Source of the DNA: Neonectria sp. B-13
Taxonomy: Eukaryota; Ascomycota; Sordariomycetes; Hypocreales; Nectriaceae
NCBI GenBank assembly: GCA_002682825.1
Contig: NOKP01000014.1
Span: forward strand, 62,001-126,000
Reading direction: 5' to 3'
DNA length: 64,000 bases
Under the pieces are notes generated by a model. The model was not told where the DNA came from, did not search any database, and saw only the letters and a program-made list of their open reading frames with translations. The translations under genes and the position numbers were made by a program. Of the stretch, positions 44,677 to 53,664 are shown piece by piece (positions within the stretch are counted from its first letter, which is position 1; every line of letters starts with the position of its first letter).

Positions 44677-46912
44677 CTAGGCAAAGAACCAGGGCTCCTC
44701 CGTCTCGCGGTAGCGCCGTCCCGGGAATCGCATAGGTACCGGAATCGTACCCTTGAAAATGCCCATGTCGCTGAAATCGTCCTTGCCGGCCCCCGCTTGG
44801 GCCTTGCTGCCCCCAGGAACTCGAATCACTACGCCGCACTCCCAATTGCGACAGCTCATCTTGGGCTTGCCTGTTGCTCGATCCTTGACTAAACGGCCCC
44901 TGCTCGTGTTCGGTATCTCGTCAGTAACATTACTCAATTCGTTGCCGGACTGGCCGCGTCTCACCATGCGCTCTCTGACAGATTTGCGCTGCCAATATCT
45001 GCCCAACCCGGCGACGACTGACTAGGATCAGCATCCGCCTCCGCCTCCGGGCTTTCCGCTGCCGCTTCCGTTACCGTAGGCGTCCGGCCGCCGCGGAATC
45101 GACTCTTGCGGACGAATATCATCTTGCTATGCATCAACAGCCCATCGCGAGTGTTGACACAATCGCGAACCAGTTCGGTGGGGAAGGTCGGTGCGCGCCA
45201 CCATTTGGCTTGGACGCAGATGGTGCCCGCAGCCTGCAGCGCGTTTCTCATGTTAGCGTCCTGTGCCCAATTACACACAGCGTCGTCGCTCGTTCAGCAG
45301 CTGGCCCGTGACGCACCCTTCTTCCTCCTCGGCTCTGGGCTACTGTCTCATCTGTAGGAAAATAGATCCGGAAGTGCTCCTTGAACGGTTGCGCCGCGTC
45401 CGCCGCTTTGGCCTTAGTCGCACGGCTCAGCCTGGAGTTGTATTCTGTCATGCCATCGTCACCTGCAGTGCGTCAGACCATGCGTTTTCCTTGGGCAAGT
45501 CTAGATCATCGATCGCGCCTCAGTCAGGGAGGGGAATACCTCGACAAGCGTTGTACATGGCACCGATCAAATCATAGTTGATGGCACCAAGAGAGGCGCA
45601 CTGGGCCTCGAGTTAGTAACTTTTTTGGTTCGTGTGGCACACTACACCCACCACTAAATCCACCTTGACGGGGTCGCTGCTGGCCAGTCCAAGGGAAGCC
45701 ACACTGGCGCCAAGTCCACAGTACCCTTGAGATGATGGCTTGTGAGCTGCAGTCGTACGAGTTGGGGTTACACACGCGATAGCTTACCTACTCGCTTCTG
45801 TGCCTCGTCTAAATGACCGCCGGGACTGGATAATAACAACGACATCAGCATGTGCGGGGACGATAGCGTTACTGGGTTGGCACACATACATGGTGTACAC
45901 AAAGCGGAGATGCTTCGTTCGCGAGAAGTCGTAATTGGAAAGACTGCTAACCATGCTCTCGACAACGCCCGTCGCCTTCAAGAATCGACCGAGCTCGGTG
46001 CTAAATGGGGTTGGCTGGTGGTCGACAGAGCTGGCGAGTCGCGGCAGATCGACCAAGAAGACCATCTAAGATCCGGTTAGCAAGCCATCGTTGCCTCTTC
46101 ATTGAGGCTGACTGACGTTCTCCATGACCCCCGTTTCGCCCCAGTCATAAGGCACCAGGTTGCCAGTGGGTACCACCACCCGGAGGTAGTCTGGATACTT
46201 TAGTAACTGGAGCTTGGAATGCATCGATCCAGGTCCATTCATAGCGGGAAAGCAAAACTTGGTTCCGGGTGGCGCGTTAGATCGCATGGCTTTCTTCTGT
46301 GTCGGGTGCCTCATCATCAGCATCCGAGTCTGGAACGATGCGAGTCAACAACGAAGTACAGCCTACCTGGGATTCATCAGCTGCAAATGCAAGAAGCAGC
46401 AGTTTGGTCCTTCGCAAGTCCACCATGGACAAGATCCATTCGTCATCCCACTGGTAGGAACTCAGCACGGCAAGGAGGAGGCTGTCCTTCTGCAAGACCT
46501 CCTCAATCTTGATGTCATCAGACGTCCGAGGGTACCCACGGGCCCAGGTCCTCTTGACAGTGCCGTTTGCAAATGGTGGCAGGCTAGGAGATTTAGACGG
46601 CTCGGAGAGCGCCTTGCGCTTAGGAGGCGGCACCTCAACGACATCGACATCCGAGGAGGCACTTCGACGCCGCTTGGCTAGTCTCTGCAACCTTTCCTCT
46701 TCCATCTTTTTGCGATCCAGTGAAAGGAGACCAATCATTGGCCCGCCAGATCTGGCCTCGTTGCGGTTTGGGGATGAGCTTCTCGGTGGCTTGTGTTCTG
46801 CTGGCTGGTTCTGTGGCTCCTCTTGAAGCGAGAGGGCGATTGCATACCGCAGTGCTTCGTCGTCGTCCATGTCGCCCCCCTGGTTGGGTATGTCCGCATG
46901 AGCTCCGTCCAT
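44677..46912 (-). CDS. Tyrosyl-DNA phosphodiesterase-like protein with UIM
   Basis: Tdp1 enzymes hydrolyse 3'-phosphotyrosyl bonds left by trapped topoisomerase I. Nine exons join in frame to 573 residues, with introns at 46297-46366, 46066-46116, 45826-45889, 45739-45791, 45601-45651, 45463-45539, 45234-45316 and 44900-44964. The phospholipase-D-type motifs are His208-x-Lys210 in MHSKLQLLKYPDYLRVVVPTGN and His445-x-Lys447 in GLLMHSKMIFVR, followed by GSANLSESAWG. GYCGLGASVASLGL and the Ala-Ser-Leu-Gly block are further Tdp1 marks. Residues 16-32 (DDDEALRYAIALSLQEE) form a ubiquitin-interacting motif, and residues 35-150 are disordered and basic. The intron at 45739-45791 has an alternative donor four bases downstream, but that would leave an intron too short to be likely. 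The combination suggests a ubiquitin-directed repair enzyme; that role is inference. Confidence 0.93.
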
Positions 46913-47482
46913 GATTTGTTGGGCCTAATGGACCTGGCGAGAATCCGGGAATGTTGAGACAAAATGCAGGTCTGCGTGATGATTTCAAAGGTCAATGGCG
47001 AGGTTACGTCTCTTCGCATGCACGATATTGGTGAGGCGTGGTTGGCGTGGTCGCCATGACCCATCCCTGCAGGTATCCTTGCATGCAACGCGGGGTCACG
47101 TGCGCCCGCGTCTGTCACACACCAGACGCAGCGTGTGAATTGATTCTACGGTGAGAGCAAAAAGTGCGAGAAAGCAAGTCAGTGGTTTATTTGCGTGTGG
47201 TCCATGGCGGAATTGCCGCATTTTTTTGTATGCTTTCTTTTTGTATGGGCTGAGAGTCGATGACTTTGAGAACATGTGTCCAGTGGCTTCATGCGTCAGA
47301 CATTAGGCCACCGGAGCCACGGAAGATAAGGTATTGAGTCAATGACGTCCACGAAGCTCCCATGCCTTACAAACACGAGTCCAACATCCATCCCATCCCA
47401 TCCCATCGTGTACCAAACCCACACCTCTCATCTACCTAGCTGTATCCAATACCAATTTCTATTACTTATTATTGCTGCGCAA
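46913..47482. promoter_or_regulatory. Divergent promoter, Tdp1-like / FAD oxidoreductase
   Basis: Holds the promoters of two divergent genes; a CCCAT-type short repeat lies near 47393-47405. No named element seen. Confidence 0.5.
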
Positions 47483-49213
47483 ATGGCTTCGTCCACAAGC
47501 ACACGGAGACACATTGTCGTGATCGGCGCCGGGGCGGCAGGCATGGTATTGCTCGATTATTGTTGTCCGTCATAGCCAACTCACGAGACTAACATCACGG
47601 TAGTCGTGCGCTGCCACTCTGGCAAACCACCCCGACAAATTCAAAGTCACTGTGCTAGAAAAATGCGACTCGGTCGGCGGCCAAGCAACGTCCATCCAAC
47701 TGGACGAGAAGAAACACGGCGCCGCATGGATGAACAACGGTGTTCAAGGAGGCTCTCCGGTGAGATTCACATACCTCACGGGTCAGCCGAATCAAAAGTC
47801 TCTAAACGAAAAATTGTAGATCTTTAAACACACCTTCAGGTTCTTCAAACAGTATGGTCATGACCCTCAAGACGTCCAGTTACAAGTCTCCTTCGGCAAG
47901 GGAGAGGATGGCTTCTGGACAAACTGCTTCCCCAGCAAGCTCATCTCACAGTTCTCTTCCGACATTAAGAAGTTCGGCTTCTTCCTCAAGGTCATCAAGT
48001 GGACAATGCCGATTCTGGGACTGGTTCCTATCAGAATCATGCTCCGCGTCTTCTTCTTCAACAAGGAGTTTGGCGACAAGATGGTTTATCCCCTCATTGC
48101 CCTATTCTTGGGAACGGGGAACCAGACAGCCAATGTGCCTTCGGCCATAGTTGAACGACTCTTCTCTGATCCCAACATGAAACTCTGGAATTACGACCCT
48201 GACACTCTGCTGCCGAATCTCCCCACCATGGTGACTTTTGATCACCTTGAGGTCTTTTACAAGAAATGGAAAGAGGATTTACAACAGAAAGGCGTGGATA
48301 TCAGAACTGGCACAGAAGTGGATTCCGTGCGAAGTAGATCGGGGGAGAATGTCAAACTTCGCGTCAAGAATTACGGCAGAGAACAATCGACCGACGAGGA
48401 GTTTGATGGGATGGTTCTATGTGTCTTGGCCGACGACGCCCTCCGTATTCTAGGAAAGACGGCAACCTGGCGAGAGAAGCTCGTCCTCGGCGGCGCAGCA
48501 TTCTACGACGACATCACCATCACCCATACTGACACCAGGTATTTTGAGAATCACTACGAGACGCATTTCAAGCCGGAGCTCTGTGCAGAGCCCAAGACAA
48601 CGGATCAGAGGAAACAAGTTGCCTTCTCGAAGGGTGAGGGGTCATCGGCTGGGTTCACTCCCATGTACTACACGTATACGTATCAGCAAGATCCGCGCCT
48701 GATCGAAATGTCATTCAATTGCAGCAACTACCAACACCAGCTAAGAAAAGCCCAGCTTGACTCGGAAGACACCTTCGAGCCCGTTTATCAAACAATATTC
48801 CTCAATAAGGGTCGGCGAGACCTATGGACGATTGACGAGATTGACGAGACCAAGATCATCAAACGCAACTGGTGGCATCAATTAGGGCATCGCTGGCAGC
48901 ACTACGTGCGCGTTGTTCCTGGTATGATGTTTTTACATGGGAGGAACAGCACATGGTTCGCTGGCTCATGGACGTTGGTGGTAAGATCTCTTATATAGCG
49001 AGCGCCCTTGGTTTATGGCATTGCACTGACGACCATCCCTAGAACATGCACGAACTTGCTTGCGTGAGCGGAATTGCGGCTGCGTATCATCTTGGAGGCG
49101 ACTACATCAAGTTTGATGAGTTCGCAGAGGACTTTTTCTCCAAGTACTTGCTTTTATCGCACGGGATGATTTATTCGCGGGAGGAGAAACGGAGACAGAG
49201 GTTAAAGAAATGA
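47483..49213 (+). CDS. FAD-dependent oxidoreductase, amine-oxidase-like
   Basis: The protein belongs to the NAD(P)/FAD-binding Rossmann superfamily. Four exons (introns 47546-47603, 47760-47819 and 48981-49042) give 516 residues. The dinucleotide-binding motif is at the N-terminus, HIVVIGAGAAGMSCAATLA, followed by an acidic strand end VTVLEKCDSVGGQATS typical of flavin amine oxidases and phytoene-desaturase-like enzymes. There is a hydrophobic region near residues 145-170 (KWTMPILGLVPIRIMLRVFF) that could associate with a membrane. The C-terminal FAD block is represented by GSWTLVNMHELACVSGIAAAYHLG, with the last intron inside it. The substrate is unknown and no pathway genes are adjacent. 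The start is the ATG directly before the Rossmann motif; upstream sequence is A/C-rich leader. Confidence 0.87.
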
Positions 49214-50161
49214 TACGGTATAGGGTAGGAATATGCCATCTGGTGCCGTATCAATAACCTACAGCTATGCTCCTCTTGTGTGTATCGTAGAAACGTCTCG
49301 ACTTCAGACAAATCTCTCTCCCATAGCTATTCAATTTCCAGCTGCTTGCGACCGTTTCAAGAGTATGCCGTTATCCCATGTCAGCCCATTCAAAACGGCT
49401 TGCTCAAACTTCTTTCTGCCGCCCAAATATTCCAACGACTTCGACATCAAATTTACATTCAATGCAGCTTAATAAAAAGAACAAACCATAAACCAGAAGT
49501 TTATTGAAAATTGGGATGAGAAAACACATCTAAGCCATGTCGACACACCATTCATCACAGACGGTGACATCCAACCCTTCAATCTGCCTATTACAGATGA
49601 TATCAGGGCTCGTTTAGTCAGGGATAACAAAACTAGCAGCTGAGAGATTCAACTCCAGTCTGACACAAGGGCGAAGCAAAGACAGAAGTGCTAGACGAGA
49701 GATCATTTATATAAAAAAGGTGAGGTCTCTCGCTGACTACCTGTTGCTGGGCGTGCCTGAACGGACAACTGACAGCAACACGAAGGCTTCCTCCAACACA
49801 GCTTTCGAGCCGATCCAAGGCTGTCAATGTGAAGTACGTCTACCCGTAGTTGGGATATAGGATGGCTACTGGGACAGTAACAAGGGGAGCATTCACAAGC
49901 CCAGCAGGGACATGACGTGCTAAACACCTAAATATGTTGTTGGCAGCTACATGGTTGTGATAATGTCGTATCATGTTGGCAAAGCACATCTCTAAGAGCG
50001 CCCAGCCAATTATCGTATCGAATAGAGCCCTCGGGTATCATCAAAAACCAGTCCAAAAGCAGGTGTCCGTCTTGATACAAGCCGCACATCCAGTTACATC
50101 CAGGCCCAAAACGCTCTAGACTTGCAGCCTTTGGCCACAGAAAAGATGGCTCCCAGCGGTC
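49214..50161. other. Left flank of the transposon, mostly unassigned
   Basis: 3' region of the oxidoreductase gene, then a stretch with no recognised family. Its right end, next to the transposon, is coding-like on the minus strand and is listed separately. Confidence 0.5.
49928..50160 (-). pseudogene. Possible gene remnant abutting the transposon
   Basis: Read on the minus strand from the transposon edge, one frame stays open for 76 codons and has a natural-looking composition (for example GCNWMCGLYQDGHLLLDWF and YDNWLGALRDVLCQHDT) before a TAG. The same frame reopens after that TAG for 74 more codons, to 49703, with several Cys pairs. There is no start codon at the 5' side because the transposon boundary interrupts it. 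It could be the 3' part of a host gene cut by the insertion, or an exon of an unrecognised gene in which the TAG belongs to an intron end. I do not recognise a family. Confidence 0.3.
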
Positions 50162-50192
50162 CTATCCCTTTGACTGTCGTAAGGCAACACCT
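50162..50192 (+). repeat. Left 31-bp inverted repeat of the piggyBac element
   Basis: Starts CTATCCCTTTGACTG and ends GGCAACACCT. It is identical to the reverse complement of the right copy over all 31 bases; similarity stops abruptly on both sides. Confidence 0.95.
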
Positions 50193-50256
50193 GGGTCACG
50201 AGCAGGGGGGTCTGGCCAACCAGAGTAAAGCAAATCAAAGGTACATTCAACCCCAC

Positions 50257-52185
50257 CTATTTTATATGGTGATAGAAGTCCCAGCAATCTCCCGCTCTAC
50301 ATAGAGCTACATCACACTGCTGACAGCGATATCGCGACTTCTTCAATCGCCGGCCTCCATTGCCGCTGACTGCCCGCAACGGCTGCCGCCGCCCCTCTCC
50401 AAGCCGTATTCCTTTACAAGCTTGACAAGCTGAGGGATTCTTATTCCGGACCCAATTGTGCTGTAAGACAGGCGTAAATTCGTCCCCAGTCCGAAACCTC
50501 TGTCGTGACTGACTGTCAGATGCATACATTGCAATAAGGTCATTGACAAGGCGTTGCCGCCAACTGCCTTGTGATGCCTCCGGCTTCCACTGCGGCTGCC
50601 CCCGTTGCTGTAAGATAAAGCTGTTGACGAGGGCTATTTCTAGCAGAAAGTCCCAAGCTAGGGCCTTCCAGCCGCCCCTGCGTATACGGCGGTCAAGGCC
50701 CCAATACGCTCGCATCTGATCACCGCGATCCACAGCGTTCATCTCTTCATTGTAGATAGCAGCAATGGATGGGATAGAAATCAGCTTGACGGGCTCATCA
50801 CCAAAAAAACGCTGTATTGGCCGTGCTTGTATTTTGTCTGTTGTCGGTCTTTTCCTNNNNNNNNNNNNNNNNNNNNNNNNNNNNNNNNNNNNNNNNNNNN
50901 NNNNNNNNNNNNNNNNNNNNNNNNNNNNNNNNNNNNNNNNNNNNNNNNNNNNNNNNNNNNNNNNNNNNNNNNNNNNNNNNNNNNNNNNNNNNNNNNNNNN
51001 NNNNNNNNNNNNNNNNNNNNNNNNNNNNNNNNNNNNNATAGCTTTGATGACATTGAATTCGAGGCTGCCGGCAGCTGTGTTATCCGTATCTTTGAGCTTG
51101 ATAAGGGGCTTGTAGATGCCACAGTTCCTGCGGGCTGTGCCAGTAGCTCCATGGCCACATTGCCGGAGCCGGCGGAAGAGGTCGCAGGAAGAGAATAGGT
51201 TATCGAGAAATACGTGGTATGTGGACTCCGGCAGCAGATTTACTAGGGCAACAACCACAGCTTGGGTCGGGTTCAGATGGATCATATTCCTCTCCCGTAG
51301 CTGCCGGTCCTGCTGCATCCGCCGCAGCTGTGATGGTAGCCGCCGGTAGGCCGGCCGGATCCCTACGGGCCCGAACTTTCGGCCCGGCCTGTGCCAAATC
51401 CACCGCAGGAAATAGCCTCGTTGGGCTACAGCCCAGACTTTGAACCCTACGGGAATTGGCTTCGAAGGGACAGTTGTTGTCTCTAGGGACCTTCCAAGAA
51501 AGCGGACCATGCACTCATCTACAGCGATAGATGTGCCTGGTATGTAGAAAATAGTAGACGTATGCTGTATGTGGTCAGACCACGCCTTAACCCGGATAAA
51601 GGTACGGCCATAGAAGCTTGTATCAGGGTCCTGATCAATAGTTGTAAAGTCATAGATGTGAAGATGCCGAGATAATAGCTGGAAGCGGTTGTAAGGCATC
51701 CATTTGACCACTGGATGAATAGGGCGTTGGTCCTTAGATCCAGAAACCTTCCAATAATCCTCGATCTGCGGCTCCCTATGTATTCTCATATACATCAAGA
51801 TCGAAAGCCATATGTAGATTTCTGCAACAGAGGTCGGCTTCCAAGCCAACAGCCGAGACTGCGGCTTCAATCTGCAGCTGCCAGCCTCATGCTGCTCAAG
51901 CCGGTGACTGACCCAGCTATTGGTGTAGCAGACCCAGCTTTCCACTAAGGAAATAGGTAGGAATTGCTGGAAAAGCAACAGTGGCTCTAGGGGCAGGGCT
52001 GTTATCTTGAAGACCCGGCTGGGAAGGTCCATCGGCTTGAAGTTGTAACCGCGATCCCGGACCGGATCATGTATCGGCCGGCAGGTGTTATCAGCCGGCT
52101 GCTCGCGGCGGCTGTCATCAATACGAATGAAGCTATTGTCATCATATGCATTGACTGCTTGGCTGGAGGACTGTTGGGAATCCAT
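50257..52185 (-). CDS. piggyBac transposase (DDE_Tnp_1_7), gap inside
   Basis: This protein cuts and rejoins the transposon ends. It has 642 residues if the 181 unknown bases are counted. The three catalytic aspartates of the family are all present: Asp223 in SIAVDECMVRFLGRS, Asp328 in YHVFLDNLFSS, and a third in MNAVDRGDQMRAYWG (codon at 50728-50730). The C-terminus is a Cys/His-rich zinc-binding domain (CQAC, CQQC, LCRAGDC, then His-His), which in piggyBac binds the transposon ends. The unknown stretch falls between the second and third Asp and replaces about 60 residues; the frame is the same on both sides. The ATG at 52185 (MDSQQSS) is chosen because it lies inside the repeats. The frame stays open upstream to ATGs at 52365 and 52431 outside the right repeat, which are less likely. 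Confidence 0.93.
   Translation of the reverse strand: MDSQQSSSQAVNAYDDNSFIRIDDSRREQPADNTCRPIHDPVRDRGYNFKPMDLPSRVFKITALPLEPLLLFQQFLPISLVESWVCYTNSWVSHRLEQHEAGSCRLKPQSRLLAWKPTSVAEIYIWLSILMYMRIHREPQIEDYWKVSGSKDQRPIHPVVKWMPYNRFQLLSRHLHIYDFTTIDQDPDTSFYGRTFIRVKAWSDHIQHTSTIFYIPGTSIAVDECMVRFLGRSLETTTVPSKPIPVGFKVWAVAQRGYFLRWIWHRPGRKFGPVGIRPAYRRLPSQLRRMQQDRQLRERNMIHLNPTQAVVVALVNLLPESTYHVFLDNLFSSCDLFRRLRQCGHGATGTARRNCGIYKPLIKLKDTDNTAAGSLEFNVIKAXXXXXXXXXXXXXXXXXXXXXXXXXXXXXXXXXXXXXXXXXXXXXXXXXXXXXXXXXXXXXRKRPTTDKIQARPIQRFFGDEPVKLISIPSIAAIYNEEMNAVDRGDQMRAYWGLDRRIRRGGWKALAWDFLLEIALVNSFILQQRGQPQWKPEASQGSWRQRLVNDLIAMYASDSQSRQRFRTGDEFTPVLQHNWVRNKNPSACQACKGIRLGEGRRQPLRAVSGNGGRRLKKSRYRCQQCDVALCRAGDCWDFYHHIK
50857..51037. 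other. Assembly gap, 181 N
   Basis: The only unknown bases in the window. They lie inside the transposase gene, which suggests the assembler could not resolve a sequence present in more than one copy. Confidence 0.99.
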
Positions 52186-52297
52186 GAGAGTGCACAGAAT
52201 GAATTGTATGATGAATTGGGCGGGGTTGATTTCGCTGATGCTTAAAGTCACTCCATGTACCTCGGCCTTAGCGGGGGTCATGTGGGGCGCGGTACGT

Positions 52298-52328
52298 AGG
52301 TGTTGCCTTACGACAGTCAAAGGGATAG
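52298..52328 (-). repeat. Right 31-bp inverted repeat of the piggyBac element
   Basis: Perfect reverse complement of the left copy. It lies 112 bp upstream of the preferred transposase ATG. Confidence 0.95.
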
Positions 52329-52530
52329 TCGGATCATGCCTGATCCAATAAATCCGATACGTCATGACCCGTAAAACGCCAGCCGGTCCAACCGAACCCT
52401 CCAAATGGGCGACAGATCCACCGTCACCCAACCACGTTTCATACCGTCGTCAGAGTTCTGATAAACGAAAAAGAGATGTCGATGAAGAGCAACGGAAACC
52501 CTGCAAGACGAAACGCCCGAGCCAAATAGT

Positions 52531-53664
52531 CTAAGAAAAGAGCCGTCGCTGAGCATTGGAGGACCCAGCCCCTAGATCTAACTTGAGAATTCGTCGAAGA
52601 TCATCCTCCATGGCTTGGAGGTTATTAGAGCGGCCCTCGTGGGCGCCATTTGCGCCGGTCATAGTGGGAAGGCTATTGGTTTGTGTTGGGGGAGGCCTAG
52701 CGGGAGAGAACCCGTTGAGAGCCTTGTTGGGTGCAGATCCAGAAGGTCCGCTAAACAAAAACTTCTTGAGGGCCTCCGTGGGGTCTTCAGTCGGTTCCGG
52801 GGCGGAGGATTGACGTGGAAGCTGCTGGGCAGCAGGAGATCGAGCAGTGTTGGATCGGGCAGCCTTGATGCGTTCTTGGTAGGGTGTGGAGAAGGCCGGG
52901 CCCATTGCGCGGCCAGGGGTTCCATCTAATTCAGCGCTACCGATTCCAAGCTGAAATCTCGGCTGGGAGCGAGCTGATTGCGGGAGGGTTGAAGGTTTGG
53001 GGACGCTGCCGGACTCAAAGGGCGATCGAGTAGATGGCGAATCAGATGCAAGAGCCGATGGCCCAAGGCTGACAGGGCTTTCGTGTCGCTGGCGGCTTTG
53101 TTCTTCACGATGGGCGCGGAACATGAAATCAAGGGGAGATTCCTGGACGACGGCGGTCGAGGTTGGGTGCGAAGGCGTAGGGGCCTCAGAGTCGGTGGGG
53201 GGCGAAGGCTCCTGAACAATTTCCCGGGATGCCTTGAGGCTGGGAGAGTCGGTGGATGTTTTGGTGATGAAACTAGGAAGAGGGAGGGCGGAAGGAGCAG
53301 GAGATGCGTGGAACGTGGCTCCAGCGAATGCTGGAACGGCTGTTGATCTCATGGAGGAGGCCTGGTGAGGTGGGGTGTGACGGCCAGGACGTCCCGATTC
53401 TGGGGAAGTCGGAATGTTCTTAGGGGCGCGAGGCTTGTTCCGAGATCGCTGTTTGGAGTTGGTGTTGGCGTTGTTTGTGTGAGGCGCGGGTGAGTCGAGG
53501 CCAGCCTTCTGAGGGGTTCGCGGGGTGCGGTCGTAGCGAGACGGGTCGACATTGACAACGTCGTTCTCGGAAGCGTATGCCTTGTGGGCAGCGGAGCGAC
53601 CATTGCCACGGCCCTGCCTGCGGCGGGCGGGTGTGGTCGTTGGCTGAGAGGGGGTCTCACTCAT
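52531..53664 (-). CDS. Edc1/PNRC-motif protein, probable decapping activator
   Basis: A single-exon, almost wholly disordered protein of 377 residues, rich in Pro, Ser, Thr and Arg. Around residues 113-132 it has the proline-rich motif FAGATFHASPAPSALPLPSF. This has the form of the Dcp1-binding and Dcp2-activating motif of yeast Edc1/Edc2 and human PNRC1/2 (aromatic-Ala-Gly, Phe, Ser-Pro-x-Pro-Ser, Leu-Pro-x-Pro-x-Phe). The basic N-terminus (PARRRQGRGNGR) could bind RNA. Two short blocks look helical and may be conserved: LDFMFRAHREEQSRQRHE and, near the C-terminus, LQAMEDDLRRILKLDL, the second possibly a further binding helix. A role in mRNA decapping is inferred from the motif only. Its 3' end lies 202 bp from the transposon repeat, so the insertion is just downstream of this gene. 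Confidence 0.82.
   Translation of the reverse strand: MSETPSQPTTTPARRRQGRGNGRSAAHKAYASENDVVNVDPSRYDRTPRTPQKAGLDSPAPHTNNANTNSKQRSRNKPRAPKNIPTSPESGRPGRHTPPHQASSMRSTAVPAFAGATFHASPAPSALPLPSFITKTSTDSPSLKASREIVQEPSPPTDSEAPTPSHPTSTAVVQESPLDFMFRAHREEQSRQRHESPVSLGPSALASDSPSTRSPFESGSVPKPSTLPQSARSQPRFQLGIGSAELDGTPGRAMGPAFSTPYQERIKAARSNTARSPAAQQLPRQSSAPEPTEDPTEALKKFLFSGPSGSAPNKALNGFSPARPPPTQTNSLPTMTGANGAHEGRSNNLQAMEDDLRRILKLDLGAGSSNAQRRLFS

Larger units (their letters stand above)
50162..52328 (-). mobile_element. piggyBac-type DNA transposon
   Basis: A cut-and-paste element defined by 31-bp perfect inverted repeats at both ends that enclose a piggyBac-family transposase gene. Its length of 2,167 bases, counting the assembly gap as given, is close to that of known piggyBac elements. 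The reading frame has no stop codons outside the gap and no sign of repeat-induced point mutation, so the copy looks young. TTAA, the usual piggyBac target, is not present at either repeat edge; the bases there are CTA/TAG, so the true boundaries could be slightly elsewhere. Confidence 0.88.
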
